A stretch of 64,000 nucleotides of DNA from Poritiphilus flavus (GTDB lineage: Bacteria > Bacteroidota > Bacteroidia > Flavobacteriales > Flavobacteriaceae), in contig NZ_WXYO01000008.1 of assembly GCF_009901585.1 (NCBI RefSeq), forward strand, positions 248,001 to 312,000, given 5' to 3'. The notes below the pieces were generated by a model. It made no database searches. It saw only the letters and a list, made by a program, of their open reading frames with translations, and had not been told where the DNA came from. A program made the position numbers and the translations under genes. Below, piece by piece: positions 1 to 9,374 of the stretch (positions are counted from its first letter, which is position 1; the number at the start of each line of letters is the position of its first letter).

Positions 1-586
1 CGGATTTTGTCAGAGTCAGGGCGTATAGATTGTTTAGGGTGTTGAACAGAAAATGCGGATGGATCTGGGTTTTCAGGAACTTCAGTTCATTGGTCACTTT
101 TTCTTTGCGCAATACCTCCAGGTCGTGTTTTTCTCTAAACCTTTCCAGGATCATCTTAACAGCAAGCATTAAAAAGGCGGTAACGTAAATGGCCGGGGCG
201 TAGACGGCCAGAAGGTAATAGGGGTCAGAAACGATCTCCATTACGGATTCCTGTTCGAAATCCGTTCGGATAAAGGGTTCTGCGATATGCACTATCCCAA
301 GCCTGGCCAGGACAGAAAAAAAGTAGATGAAAAATAAGAAGCTTACAAAAAACAAAAGATACTTCTTCCGCAGCAATAGCTTAGGTACCTGATAGTACAC
401 CAGGGTATAGGCAGCCATCATTTGAAAAGGAAGCAGGGTCAGGTAATTGATGAATTGTTGCTTAACTCCACCCGTATTCAAAATGGCCAGAAGGGTCAGG
501 ATAAAGAATAATCCGCCCCAAAACACCAGGTGGGATAACCACCTGCGTTTTAAAATGTGATCAACAAATCCGTTATTGGAGCTCAT
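1..586 (-). CDS. Sensor histidine kinase, LytS/YpdA type (N-terminal part, runs off the window)
   Basis: An open frame runs from an ATG at 584-586 leftward off the window, about 195 codons. The first 160 residues are rich in hydrophobic stretches, consistent with several membrane segments. They are followed by the start of a His_kinase (PF06580) domain: the string QIHPHFLFNTLNNLYAL places the phosphoacceptor His at about residue 178. The ATPase domain lies outside the window. Family knowledge: such kinases usually pair with a LytTR response regulator, here presumably beyond the left edge. No regulator gene lies on the right side, where the next gene diverges at 795. The product class is well supported; the stimulus cannot be inferred. 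Confidence 0.85.
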   Translation of the reverse strand, partial: MSSNNGFVDHILKRRWLSHLVFWGGLFFILTLLAILNTGGVKQQFINYLTLLPFQMMAAYTLVYYQVPKLLLRKKYLLFFVSFLFFIYFFSVLARLGIVHIAEPFIRTDFEQESVMEIVSDPYYLLAVYAPAIYVTAFLMLAVKMILERFREKHDLEVLRKEKVTNELKFLKTQIHPHFLFNTLNNLYALTLTKS

Positions 587-761
587 CACTACAACATTAA
601 AGAAAATTAACACTTCTCAAGCCCAAAATCGATAAAAAAGGTATAAGTACCCATTTATCCGGAGTTTTGGATGACCAATGCGATAAGCAGGCCAAAAAGG
701 CTTTCCGGTTGTGGAAAACGCCGTTTCATCTACTTTACAAAAAACCACTTATTTTCCTTGC

Positions 762-769
762 TATGTTTG
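762..769 (+). promoter_or_regulatory. Putative -7 element (TATGTTTG) for the ankyrin gene
   Basis: TATGTTTG matches the Bacteroidota TAnnTTTG -7 consensus and lies 25 bases before the ATG at 795. No clear TTTG sits 19 bases upstream, so only the -7 half is supported. Confidence 0.4.
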
Positions 770-794
770 GGAGTGAATATAAAATCCTAATAAA

Positions 795-1763
795 ATGAAA
801 TATGTAGCTTCACTTTTGATATCACTCTTATTCTCCGTGGTCCTGAATTCCCAATCCGACAATTGCGACGACCTTCTAAGGGCTATCTGGTCTAAAGACG
901 CCAGGGAAGTAGAACGACTTCTTCAATCCCAAAATCCAAATTGTACCTACTATGGAGAGGATCAGCCGAGGTCCCCCCTGGGTGTGGCAGCCACCGTGGG
1001 CGATCTCAATATTGCCAAACTACTTGTAAAATACGGGGCGAAAGTGTCTTTCTATGCCAAAAACGACGCGAATGCCCTGATGATCGCTGCTGAATCCGGC
1101 AACCTGGAACTCGTATCCTTTCTCATAGAGCAGGGGGCCAACGTCAATGCCCGGATTCAGAACGACGGCACACCGCTTATTGCCGCGGTAAGGGGAAAAA
1201 ACATTGATGTAGTAAAACTACTTCTCAAAAAAGGTGCCGACCCGGATATTGACATGGATGGAGACGGAAGTCCTATTCTGATAGCGGCAAAAACCGACCA
1301 AATAGAGGTATTGAAGCTACTTATGAGCTACTCTGCGGATATTGATAAGGAAAGCCCGGGAGATGGAACCGGATTGATCCGTGCCGCTGCCAAAGGAAAC
1401 CTGGACATGGTTATGGCTATGGTAAAACTAGGGGCGGATGTAAACAAAGCCAGCGATGGAGATGGAAACCCGCTTATTATGGCTGCGAGATCCGGACATC
1501 TTGAGGTCGTAAAATACCTGGTGGAGTCCGGTGCAGATGTAAACCGGCACGTAAGAGGAGACGAAACCCCCTTGATCCGCGCAGCCTGGAATGGGCACCT
1601 TGAAACTGTAAAATACCTCGTAGCCAAAGGAGCGGATGTTAATACCACGGTACGCGACGGTTATGGATTCAATTCCGAAAGAAGGAACGCCCTTAAAATG
1701 GCCAAAAGAGAAGACCATGATGAGGTAGTGAGATTTTTGATCAGTAAGGGGGCGAAAGAGTAA
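795..1763 (+). CDS. Secreted ankyrin-repeat protein
   Basis: 322 residues. The N-terminus has a short basic start, a hydrophobic core and a probable signal peptidase site near residue 20, so the protein is expected in the periplasm or outside. The rest is about eight consecutive ankyrin repeats of 32-33 residues from about residue 55 to the end, with the recurring pattern PLIxAAxxGHLExVKxL followed by GADVN. No catalytic domain is visible. Ankyrin arrays bind other proteins; the partner is unknown. The ATG is the only sensible start because it opens the signal peptide. The gene stands alone between the divergent kinase gene and the VOC gene. Confidence 0.85.
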   Translation: MKYVASLLISLLFSVVLNSQSDNCDDLLRAIWSKDAREVERLLQSQNPNCTYYGEDQPRSPLGVAATVGDLNIAKLLVKYGAKVSFYAKNDANALMIAAESGNLELVSFLIEQGANVNARIQNDGTPLIAAVRGKNIDVVKLLLKKGADPDIDMDGDGSPILIAAKTDQIEVLKLLMSYSADIDKESPGDGTGLIRAAAKGNLDMVMAMVKLGADVNKASDGDGNPLIMAARSGHLEVVKYLVESGADVNRHVRGDETPLIRAAWNGHLETVKYLVAKGADVNTTVRDGYGFNSERRNALKMAKREDHDEVVRFLISKGAKE

Positions 1764-1878
1764 GCCTGAATTCCAAATTGTCCAAAATTATATCGCCTTG
1801 TAAACGCGATTTATTGGGTGTGATTGCCAGTCAAATTCCGGGTGAAATTCACTATTTTTAGTGCAAACAACCCGGATT

Positions 1879-2256
1879 ATGGCAGAAAACAAGGAAAACT
1901 TTTCGCATTCGGCTACCATATTGAGCGTATCCAATATGGAAGAATCCCTCAGCTTTTACAGTGACAAACTCGGCTTCAACATCAATTTCACCTGGAGGGA
2001 ACCAATAGAATACGCCGTACTTAAGCGGGGGGATGTCAATGTGCATCTCAGCCTTCAGGATCCTGAAGTGACCAACAATGGACTTCACACCAACCTCTAT
2101 GTTTTCGTCTATGATGTAGACGGGCTGTACCAGGATTTTGTGAACAAAGGTGTGAACCGAATATCTAAGCCGGAGACCCACGATTACGGTATGAGGGATT
2201 TCGATGTCAGGGATCCTGACGGCCATGTCTTGTGTTTTGGAAGAGGTACGGAATAG
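1879..2256 (+). CDS. VOC superfamily (glyoxalase/bleomycin-resistance-like) protein
   Basis: 125 residues from the ATG at 1879. The protein has the beta-alpha-beta-beta-beta fold signature of the glyoxalase/dioxygenase (VOC) superfamily: SVSNMEESLSFYSDKLGF near the N-terminus and DPDGHVLCFG at the C-terminus. A GTG at 1861 would add six residues, but a -7-like TATTTTTA at 1853-1860 suggests transcription begins near or after it, so the ATG is preferred. Members bind metal or sequester or modify small molecules. Substrate cannot be told from the sequence. The downstream oxidoreductase gene starts 24 bases later and may be co-transcribed. Confidence 0.8.
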   Translation: MAENKENFSHSATILSVSNMEESLSFYSDKLGFNINFTWREPIEYAVLKRGDVNVHLSLQDPEVTNNGLHTNLYVFVYDVDGLYQDFVNKGVNRISKPETHDYGMRDFDVRDPDGHVLCFGRGTE

Positions 2257-2279
2257 GGGATCCATCGAATGATTGAAGG

Positions 2280-3245
2280 GTGAAAGCAATATTGCATACC
2301 AGATACGGACCACCGGAAGTTCTATTGCTGTCAGATCTGCCAAAACCAACTCCAGGGCCAAAAGAATTGCTGATCAGAGTACATAAGACTGCGGTTAACC
2401 GGACCGATTGCGCGATGCTGCGGGCCAAACCTTTTATTATGCGCTTTCTTACCGGACTATTCAAACCAAAAAAACCCGTATTAGGCACTGAATTTGCAGG
2501 GGAAGTGGAGTCTGTAGGTGAAGAAGTCTATAGTTTCCGTCCAGGGGATAGGGTATTTGGCTTTGACGACAGCGGCCTTGGAACCTATGCGGAATATTTT
2601 ACCGTTACAGAAAACAAAGGCATCGCAAAACTGCCCGAAGCTTTAGCTTATGCACAAGTTATTGGTGGTATTGAAGGCCTTCACTATGCCTACAACTTTG
2701 TCAACAAAGTAGATTTTAAATCGGGTGAACGGGTTTTGATAAATGGAGCAACCGGAGCCATTGGCTCAGCGATGCTGCAGTTGCTTAAAGCCTATGGCGC
2801 ATGGGTCACCGCTGTTGGAAACACCCGGAACCTGGAATTGCTGAGAAAGCTTGGCGCTGATGAGGTAATAGACTATCAGCAAGAGGATTTCACCAAAAGC
2901 GATAGGCAGTATGATTACGTTTTTGATGCTGTAGGAAAGAGTTCATTTTTTAAGTGCAAACGACTTTTAAAAGCAAAGGGAACCTATATCTCCTCCGAAT
3001 TAGGATATATGATCCAAAACCCTGTTCTCGCCCTGCTAACCCCCTTAACAGGTGGCAAAAAGGTGCGATTTCCGATACCTTTGCAGATCGATAAAAGTAT
3101 TGAGCTGGTTAAAGCGTTGATAATTGAAGGAAAATACGAAGTGGTGATCGATAAAAAGTACAGCCTTGAGGAAGTCCCTCAGGCTTTCAAATATGTAGAA
3201 ACAGGTCAGAAAACTGGAAATGTTGTAATTGATGTTGTTTCGTAA
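2280..3245 (+). CDS. NAD(P)-dependent MDR oxidoreductase (quinone oxidoreductase-like)
   Basis: 321 residues starting at a GTG. It belongs to the medium-chain dehydrogenase/reductase superfamily: an N-terminal GroES-like domain (GTEFAGEVESVGEEV at about 70-85, then RPGDRVFGF) and a Rossmann domain with INGATGAIGSAMLQ near residue 155 that binds NAD(P)H. The structural-zinc cysteine cluster is absent, as in the zeta-crystallin/quinone reductase branch. Likely role: reduction of quinones or activated alkenes in the cytosol; substrate unknown. It follows the VOC gene closely, and its 3' end precedes the start of the peptidase gene by about 20 bases. Confidence 0.85.
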   Translation: MKAILHTRYGPPEVLLLSDLPKPTPGPKELLIRVHKTAVNRTDCAMLRAKPFIMRFLTGLFKPKKPVLGTEFAGEVESVGEEVYSFRPGDRVFGFDDSGLGTYAEYFTVTENKGIAKLPEALAYAQVIGGIEGLHYAYNFVNKVDFKSGERVLINGATGAIGSAMLQLLKAYGAWVTAVGNTRNLELLRKLGADEVIDYQQEDFTKSDRQYDYVFDAVGKSSFFKCKRLLKAKGTYISSELGYMIQNPVLALLTPLTGGKKVRFPIPLQIDKSIELVKALIIEGKYEVVIDKKYSLEEVPQAFKYVETGQKTGNVVIDVVS

Positions 3246-3264
3246 TCTTATAAAATCCGTGATC

Positions 3265-4782
3265 ATGCCTTTAAATCCAAAATTAACCCTCCTTTTAACC
3301 CTGATCTTTGCTGCAGGAACATGCATGGCCCAATCCGGCACTGATAGGGATAAACAGGCAGAAGAATACAGCCAGAGGTCCTTTCCAGTGCTTAAGGAAA
3401 TACTCAGTATCCCTAACGACGCCTTTTATCCTGAAGCTATCGAAAAAAACATCCAGTGGTGCGAGGTAGCTTTTCAAAAACAAGAATTCCAAACCACCCA
3501 TATATCAACAAAAACCGCCCCCTTGCTACTGGCTGAACGCAAACATCCCAGGGCTGGCAAAACGGTATTGGTGTATCTGCAGATAGACGGTCAACCGGTA
3601 GACAGCACTCGCTGGTTTCAGCAGAGTCCGTACATCCCGGTTCTGAAAAGACCATCCGGGAACGGCAAATGGGAGGAGTTACCCTGGGAGCGGATTGCGG
3701 AATACGAAGATGATTGGCGCGTGTTTGCCCGATCGGCCAGCGATGCCAAAGGCCCTGTAGCCATGTTTTTGAGTGCTCTGGAGGCTATTCGAGACGAGGA
3801 TCACAGTCCAAATTTCAACCTGAAAGTCATCATGGACTTCGAAGAGGAGTTAGGGTCGCCCAACCTTCCTGAAGCGGTAGAACAAAATAAGGAATTGCTG
3901 TCTGCGGACATGCTGGTTATCTTTGACGGCCCCAGACATATTTCAAATAAACCCACGCTAACCTTTGGTGCCCGCGGTATAGCCACAGCTACGCTAACTA
4001 CCTACGGGCCTGTGGTTTCTCAACACAGCGGGCATTTTGGAAATTACGCGCCTAATCCTGCCTTAAGACTTGCCAAAATCCTGGCTTCAATGAAAGACGA
4101 TGAAGGGCGAGTAACCCTTGAGGGATTTTACGATGGGATTTCTATAAGCCCGGAAACCGAAGCGGTGCTGCGTGCCGTACCAGACGACGAAAATGGAATC
4201 AAAGAACGGCTTCAGATAGTAAATTCAGATAAAGTCGGGAGCTATTATCAGGAAGCAATTCAATATCCCTCTCTGAACATCCGGGGGATGCAGTCCGGAT
4301 GGATAGACGAAAAAGTGAGGACCATTGTACCTGCCTGGGCCAGGGCGGAAATTGATGTTCGACTGGTTCTGGAGTCGGACCCGGAAAGGCTGCTAAAGCT
4401 GATCGGAGACCACATTCGCTCCATGGGGTACTATGTGATCGACAGAGAACCCAGCAGGGAGGAAAGGCTTAGCCATGAAAAGATCGCGACCTATACCACA
4501 GAGATCTCCTATCAATCCTTTAGAACGGATTTTGATTCGGATGTTGGCCTTTGGCTTCAAAGGGCTTTGTTTAAGACCTTTGGTGAGAAACCCGTAATGA
4601 TCCGTATGAGCGGAGGTTCCATCCCGATCTCCCCATTTGTGAATACCCTCGGGATTCCCGCCGTTACAGTACCCACAGTGAATCGGGACAATAACCAACA
4701 CAGCCCGAATGAAAATCTGCGGTTGGGGAATTACCGGGAGGGCATCCAAACCATGATCGCCATTTTGAAAGAACCCCTGTGA
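3265..4782 (+). CDS. M20-family metallopeptidase-like protein, exported
   Basis: 505 residues from the ATG at 3265, chosen because it opens a signal peptide with a probable cleavage site after CMA. The M20 peptidase pattern is present: SASDAKGP (bridging Asp), DFEEELGSP (catalytic and metal Glu), IFDGPR, and a late His in NQHSPNE. The first metal ligand, usually His in an HxDGQPVD motif, is Gln here (LQIDGQPVD, about residue 106). A dimerisation domain sits between the two catalytic halves. The family hydrolyses dipeptides or acylated amino acids with two zinc ions. With His replaced by Gln, the activity may be altered. The fold assignment is solid, the substrate is not known. Confidence 0.8.
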   Translation: MPLNPKLTLLLTLIFAAGTCMAQSGTDRDKQAEEYSQRSFPVLKEILSIPNDAFYPEAIEKNIQWCEVAFQKQEFQTTHISTKTAPLLLAERKHPRAGKTVLVYLQIDGQPVDSTRWFQQSPYIPVLKRPSGNGKWEELPWERIAEYEDDWRVFARSASDAKGPVAMFLSALEAIRDEDHSPNFNLKVIMDFEEELGSPNLPEAVEQNKELLSADMLVIFDGPRHISNKPTLTFGARGIATATLTTYGPVVSQHSGHFGNYAPNPALRLAKILASMKDDEGRVTLEGFYDGISISPETEAVLRAVPDDENGIKERLQIVNSDKVGSYYQEAIQYPSLNIRGMQSGWIDEKVRTIVPAWARAEIDVRLVLESDPERLLKLIGDHIRSMGYYVIDREPSREERLSHEKIATYTTEISYQSFRTDFDSDVGLWLQRALFKTFGEKPVMIRMSGGSIPISPFVNTLGIPAVTVPTVNRDNNQHSPNENLRLGNYREGIQTMIAILKEPL

Positions 4783-4847
4783 GATCAAATGACGATTGAT
4801 TTTAAGCAGGGAATACCCTAACTTTAGTCTGTAAAATCCGCTGAAAT

Positions 4848-5825
4848 ATGCTCAGGCATTTTTGCTTTCTTTTTCTTCTACTAACTGGAGCTTCGCTACT
4901 TGGGCAGGATGTCATAACGGGCTACGTCAGTCTTAAAGAGCCGGCCCTGTGGGAAAAGCAGGTTTACCTTTCCCGGATTGAGCTCAATGAGTTACAGCGT
5001 ATTGACAAAACCAGGCTCATTGCAGTATCCCCTATAAGCCAGGATGGTTATTTTTCATTTAAACGGGAACTGCTACCAGAAAAGGAATCCGTATACCGCC
5101 TGCATATAAAAGCCATTAAGAAGGCGATCGGGCAGCTGCCTAAACACGATCAACTGATCTTACTTTCCAATAAAGACAGGCTTCATTTTGAAAAGGGAGA
5201 TGCCATCTTTGACAAGTACCGCACTACCAATCTGGCCGACAGGGAATGGCAGCGTTTGCGAAGGTTTGAGCGGGAATTTTACGCCAGTGAGGATAAGGAA
5301 GAGCACCTAATATCCGGGCGAGATAAGGCTTACAGGTCTTTTGCCAAGGATTCTCTTCAGATCCTTATGGTTAAGTTGATCAGCATCCGGGAATTAGCGA
5401 ACAAGCAATTGTTGAACAAGGATATTCTGGAGAACCCGACCTATTACCAGGGATTGCTTGAAGAACTCAGATCAAGCGAAATAGATCAGGCCGAGTACTA
5501 CTTTTTAGAACAAAGACTATTGCTGGTTTTAGGAAACAAAACAGCCAGGAATTATGAGATCAGCATATGGGTAAATCTGCTTCTTGGTGGCCTTGTATTA
5601 TTTCTATTGGGATTGATGTTAAAAGCCCGGAAAAAGCGTCAGGAGGTTTCTGTGCCGCTCAGCAGACAGGAAAGCAATGTCCGTAGCCTGATCCTGGAAG
5701 GTAAGACCAACAAGGAAATCGCGAATGAACTTTTCATAAGCGTTAATACGGTCAAAACACATATCACCAACATTTATCAGAAGCTTGATGTGAGGAGCAG
5801 AAAAGAGCTTCTGCAGAAAAAATAA
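4848..5825 (+). CDS. Membrane-anchored LuxR-type transcriptional regulator
   Basis: 325 residues: signal-like N-terminus ending in LLGQD, a region of about 210 residues without a recognised domain that should lie outside the cytoplasm, one transmembrane segment at about 240-260 (LLLGGLVLFLLGLML), and a C-terminal GerE/LuxR helix-turn-helix at about 268-325 with the hallmark EGKTNKEIANELF and VNTVKTHITNIYQKL. This is a one-component layout in which an external cue would be passed directly to a membrane-bound DNA-binding domain. The outer-membrane receptor gene follows after 128 bases on the same strand and may be a target. Ligand unknown. Confidence 0.8.
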   Translation: MLRHFCFLFLLLTGASLLGQDVITGYVSLKEPALWEKQVYLSRIELNELQRIDKTRLIAVSPISQDGYFSFKRELLPEKESVYRLHIKAIKKAIGQLPKHDQLILLSNKDRLHFEKGDAIFDKYRTTNLADREWQRLRRFEREFYASEDKEEHLISGRDKAYRSFAKDSLQILMVKLISIRELANKQLLNKDILENPTYYQGLLEELRSSEIDQAEYYFLEQRLLLVLGNKTARNYEISIWVNLLLGGLVLFLLGLMLKARKKRQEVSVPLSRQESNVRSLILEGKTNKEIANELFISVNTVKTHITNIYQKLDVRSRKELLQKK

Positions 5826-5953
5826 CATCCTCACAGCGGTGGTAAAGTTGGAATTCCATCGCCGCGCTGACAATTTAGTACCCGTACTAGTACCAATTTC
5901 AAACCAGGATCCCATTACCGGAAGGCCCTAAAGCTGTTATTTGCCAAACGTTT

Positions 5954-8281
5954 ATGACGTACAAATTGGCAGCATTATTCTGGGTCAGCTTATGTGCGAC
6001 CTTGCAGGCACAGCAAACCGTTTCCCTTGAGGGGATGGTAACAGAGGCTACGGCCAAAGTGGTATCCGTAGGTGACGCCTTGCTTTTCGATCAAAGAGAA
6101 AAGGAGCCTGTGGCTTATACCGCGGTTCTTGAAGGTCGTTTCCGCTTCAATGAGGTCCCTAAAGGTAATTACCGACTAAAGATCTCCTGCCTTGGTTTTG
6201 CCTCCTACGAACAAGAAATTACTTTGTTTGAAAACGAATACCTGAGCATTGTTCTGGAAGAAAAAGCGACCGAACTGAAAGAGGTAGAACTGGTAGCTGC
6301 CAAACCCTTATTTGGCTTTAAGAATGGGAATGTAAGTATGGATGTTACCAACCCGGTATTGTCCGCTATCCCAGATCCTTTGGAAGTACTATCAAAACTA
6401 CCGGGCGTTCAACTCAGTCCTGACAGAACCTCAATCAATGTGATCGGGCGGGGTGCACCCCTGATCTATCTGGGCAACCAAAGGATCTCGGTAGAGGAAC
6501 TCACTGCCATGTCTGTAAGTGACATCCAGAGTGTGGAACTGATCAATAACCCTTCTGCAAAATACGAGGCGGAAGGTAGAACAGTATTGCTGATCACCAC
6601 AAAGCAGTCTACTGGCAAAGGCCTAAAACTCGGTATTGTGGAAACGGCTTCACAAAAGCGGAATTTTAATAATTATCTGAACTTTACAGCGAATAACAGC
6701 GGAGAAGATCTTACACTCAAGGGCAGCCTGGCAAGGAACGACCTTCAAACCTGGGAAAGCAATAGTTTTGAATTCCTTATTCCCGAAAGGGATATACTTA
6801 CGGATTACCTGGTACTTATTCCAAGAAATGACCGCTTGCAAATAAACAGTAACCTTGGGCTTTTGTACGACTTGAATAAGGAGGATTATATCTCACTCAA
6901 TCTCAATCTTCAAAGACAAACAGACCAATTTCCAATTGAAACCAGTACGCTGCTTCAGGAAGGTAATATTACAGATCGAATCCTTACAAAGACCACGAAT
7001 GACAATAGCAGAGACCTTTTTAGCGGTAGTTTTAACTACAATAATAGATTGTCCAGCAATCTAACATTGTTTTCAGGGGTCCAGTACACCTGGTACGACC
7101 AAAAACTGCAAACAGCCATAAACAATAATTTGAATGATGCTGGTTTTATTCCTTCACAGAACAGGAACCAACGCTATAGCATCGAATCCAAAGCCGTACG
7201 CGTAGACCTGGAAAAAAACTTTAAGAAGGGGCTTAAGGCTGAGTTTGGAATGACCCTGAACAAAGCGGATGCAGATGCCTTTACCCGGATCTCTAATATC
7301 AATGACGGATCGGATGAGGTGGTTAATTACGACTATTCCGAAACAACTACCGCGGCCTATTTACAGTTTTCTGGCGAAGGTAAACGATTTAGTTACGGCG
7401 CAGGTATGAGAGTGGAAACCAATGAGGCGAGGGGTGAATTTACAGATGATAGCCTGCTTGCCCTGGATCGGAAGAACACCAATTTTTTCCCAAGAGTGAA
7501 CACAAGTCTTGAACTGGACAGTACCAAAAGCATTCAACTCAATTACGCCAAAACGATCCGCAGGCCTAATTTTAGGAATACCAGTACCATCACGGTTTTT
7601 ATTAATCCCTTTCTGGAGGGCTCCAATAACGTAAACCTTTTACCCGCGATCACGGAGGAATGGTCAGTCAATTTTCAATGGAAAGACAAAAGCTTGAGTT
7701 TGCGCTATTCAGAACAGGATAACCCGATTTATTACAGTATCCGTTATGACGAACAGGCAGACAGGGCTGTCCTTGCCCCAACAAATTTTAAAGGAGAGAC
7801 CGGATTGGACATCAACCTGGGATTGCCTTTTAATCACAAAATATGGACTTCTACAAACTGGGTCTCCTTGTTATACAGAAGGATCCGGGATCCGGAAGCA
7901 GCCTTAAGTGATTCCCGGCCATACCTTTATTACTACACCAATCATCAGTTCAAAATTGCCAGGGATACTACTATTTCCGTCGGAGGCTGGGGATTGACCA
8001 AAAGAAAAGAGGGCATTTACGAAAGAAATGGGCTTTTCGTCCTGGAGGCTGCCTTTTCCAAAACATTCTTTAAGAAACTTCAATGCTCCCTGCGCTTGAG
8101 CGATATCACCAGGGGGCAAAACTACCGGGAAAGTTATAATATCGCCGGAGTTGTGGCGGAGGGGATATACTTCGGAGATGCAAGGGAGATTGCCCTTAGC
8201 CTGCAGTACAGTTTCGGAAGCAGCAAAGCGAATGAGTACAGGAACAAGGAAGTGGATGACAACCTGGACCGAATTCAGTAA
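5954..8281 (+). CDS. Outer-membrane beta-barrel (TonB-dependent receptor-like) protein
   Basis: 775 residues with signal peptide. Residues about 20-110 form a carboxypeptidase-regulatory-like (CarboxypepD_reg) domain (NEVPKGNYRLKISCLGF). Next comes a plug-like segment (DPLEVLSKLPGV, then IDVIGRG-type text as INVIGRGAPLIYLGN), and from about residue 210 to the end an outer-membrane barrel of the OMP_b-brl_3 type, rich in alternating aromatic strands. Family knowledge: such proteins are TonB-dependent-receptor relatives in the outer membrane of Bacteroidota; many take part in nutrient uptake or assembly. No SusD partner is adjacent, so uptake of polysaccharide is not indicated. The nearby LuxR gene may control it. 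Confidence 0.8.
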   Translation: MTYKLAALFWVSLCATLQAQQTVSLEGMVTEATAKVVSVGDALLFDQREKEPVAYTAVLEGRFRFNEVPKGNYRLKISCLGFASYEQEITLFENEYLSIVLEEKATELKEVELVAAKPLFGFKNGNVSMDVTNPVLSAIPDPLEVLSKLPGVQLSPDRTSINVIGRGAPLIYLGNQRISVEELTAMSVSDIQSVELINNPSAKYEAEGRTVLLITTKQSTGKGLKLGIVETASQKRNFNNYLNFTANNSGEDLTLKGSLARNDLQTWESNSFEFLIPERDILTDYLVLIPRNDRLQINSNLGLLYDLNKEDYISLNLNLQRQTDQFPIETSTLLQEGNITDRILTKTTNDNSRDLFSGSFNYNNRLSSNLTLFSGVQYTWYDQKLQTAINNNLNDAGFIPSQNRNQRYSIESKAVRVDLEKNFKKGLKAEFGMTLNKADADAFTRISNINDGSDEVVNYDYSETTTAAYLQFSGEGKRFSYGAGMRVETNEARGEFTDDSLLALDRKNTNFFPRVNTSLELDSTKSIQLNYAKTIRRPNFRNTSTITVFINPFLEGSNNVNLLPAITEEWSVNFQWKDKSLSLRYSEQDNPIYYSIRYDEQADRAVLAPTNFKGETGLDINLGLPFNHKIWTSTNWVSLLYRRIRDPEAALSDSRPYLYYYTNHQFKIARDTTISVGGWGLTKRKEGIYERNGLFVLEAAFSKTFFKKLQCSLRLSDITRGQNYRESYNIAGVVAEGIYFGDAREIALSLQYSFGSSKANEYRNKEVDDNLDRIQ

Positions 8282-8298
8282 ATGGAGTTTGCTGATCT

Positions 8299-9195
8299 CT
8301 AATCCGAAGTAAGTTCCGTAAATAAACTTTCCAGGTTCTTGTTCTTTCTGCTTAGCTGCAGGGTTTTCAGCTTGTTGTCATGAGCGAAGTCGAATACTGC
8401 CGGCCTCATGTCTTTGTCCGTATCAAAGCTTATTTCATAGACAAAGCCACCCGTATTCTTCACTGTGGTGGCATTGGGTAATTTTTTAAGCAGAACTTCT
8501 TCCACCCGGTAATCGAACTCCACTTCAATAATTTGTTCTTCCTCCTGCCGAAGGTCATCCAGGTTTTTGTCGCTCACTATACTGCCTTTGTTGATGATAA
8601 TAGCCCTGTCGCAAACAGCTTCTACCTCTTTCATGATATGGGTAGAGAGTAAAATGGTCTTCTCTTTGCCGATCTTACGGATTAGCCGGCGAATATCCAA
8701 TAATTGGTTCGGATCCAGGCCCGTAGTAGGCTCATCGAGAATTAACACCTCCGGATCGTGCAACAGTGCCGCGGCCAGACCAACACGCTGACGGTATCCT
8801 TTGGAAAGCTGCCCGATTTTTTTGTGCGCTTCAGGACTAAGCCCGGTCTGCTCTATAACTTCGGCTATGCGCGACTTGGGAACTTTGTACACCTCTGCAT
8901 TAAAGGCCAGGTATTCTTTTACGTAAAGGTCCAGGTAAAGCGGGTTATGTTCCGGCAGGTAGCCAACACTTTTCTGAACGCTTCTGGGCTCCGAGACCAC
9001 GTCAAAGCTGTTCACTTTGGCTTCTCCCGAATCTGAAGCACTATAAGTGGTAAGGATCTTCATTAGGGTGGATTTCCCTGCCCCGTTAGGCCCCAGGAAA
9101 CCTACAATTTCCCCCTTGCTGATCTCAAAAGAAACCTCGTTCAGTACTTTCTGGGACCCAAAGGATTTGCTAATGTTCTTTACCGATATGGACAT
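8299..9195 (-). CDS. gldA: Gliding motility ABC transporter ATP-binding subunit GldA
   Basis: 298 residues, an ABC-type ATPase: Walker A GPNGAGKST at about 35-43, signature LSKGYRQRVGLA at about 133, Walker B VLILDEPTTGLDP. Length, N-terminal MSISVKNISKSFGSQKVL and the C-terminal extension match the flavobacterial GldA family, which works with the membrane proteins GldF and GldG in gliding. gldFG are not in the window. The gene is convergent with the barrel gene (17-base gap) and divergent from the aromatic operon. The alternative is another single-component ABC-2-type ATPase, but the GldA match is good. Confidence 0.85.
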   Translation of the reverse strand: MSISVKNISKSFGSQKVLNEVSFEISKGEIVGFLGPNGAGKSTLMKILTTYSASDSGEAKVNSFDVVSEPRSVQKSVGYLPEHNPLYLDLYVKEYLAFNAEVYKVPKSRIAEVIEQTGLSPEAHKKIGQLSKGYRQRVGLAAALLHDPEVLILDEPTTGLDPNQLLDIRRLIRKIGKEKTILLSTHIMKEVEAVCDRAIIINKGSIVSDKNLDDLRQEEEQIIEVEFDYRVEEVLLKKLPNATTVKNTGGFVYEISFDTDKDMRPAVFDFAHDNKLKTLQLSRKNKNLESLFTELTSD

Positions 9196-9321
9196 TCACT
9201 TTTTTTGGTAAAAATAAACAATGGAAACAAGATGAGACATGGAAAAGGACAATTTTCAGGAGGATGAAACGTTCTCTCATCGATGAACTATTATCAATAA
9301 TATCAGCGTTTTCAAAAAAAA

Positions 9322-9348
9322 TCCGCAACGTAGTCCAAATTTTGCGGA
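9322..9348 (-). terminator. Hairpin with T-tract on the minus strand
   Basis: TCCGCAA (9322-9328) and TTGCGGA (9342-9348) form a 7-bp stem. On the minus strand it is followed by eight T residues (complement of 9313-9321). It faces leftward in the gap between the aromatic leader and gldA, where no minus-strand gene ends, so its purpose is unclear. Confidence 0.35.
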
Positions 9349-9374
9349 AGATTCAAAAAAAGGAAGGCATATTA

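Noticed and set aside
5954-8281. SusC of a polysaccharide utilisation locus
   Set aside because: No SusD gene nearby, the protein is shorter than SusC and has the OMP_b-brl_3 type of barrel.
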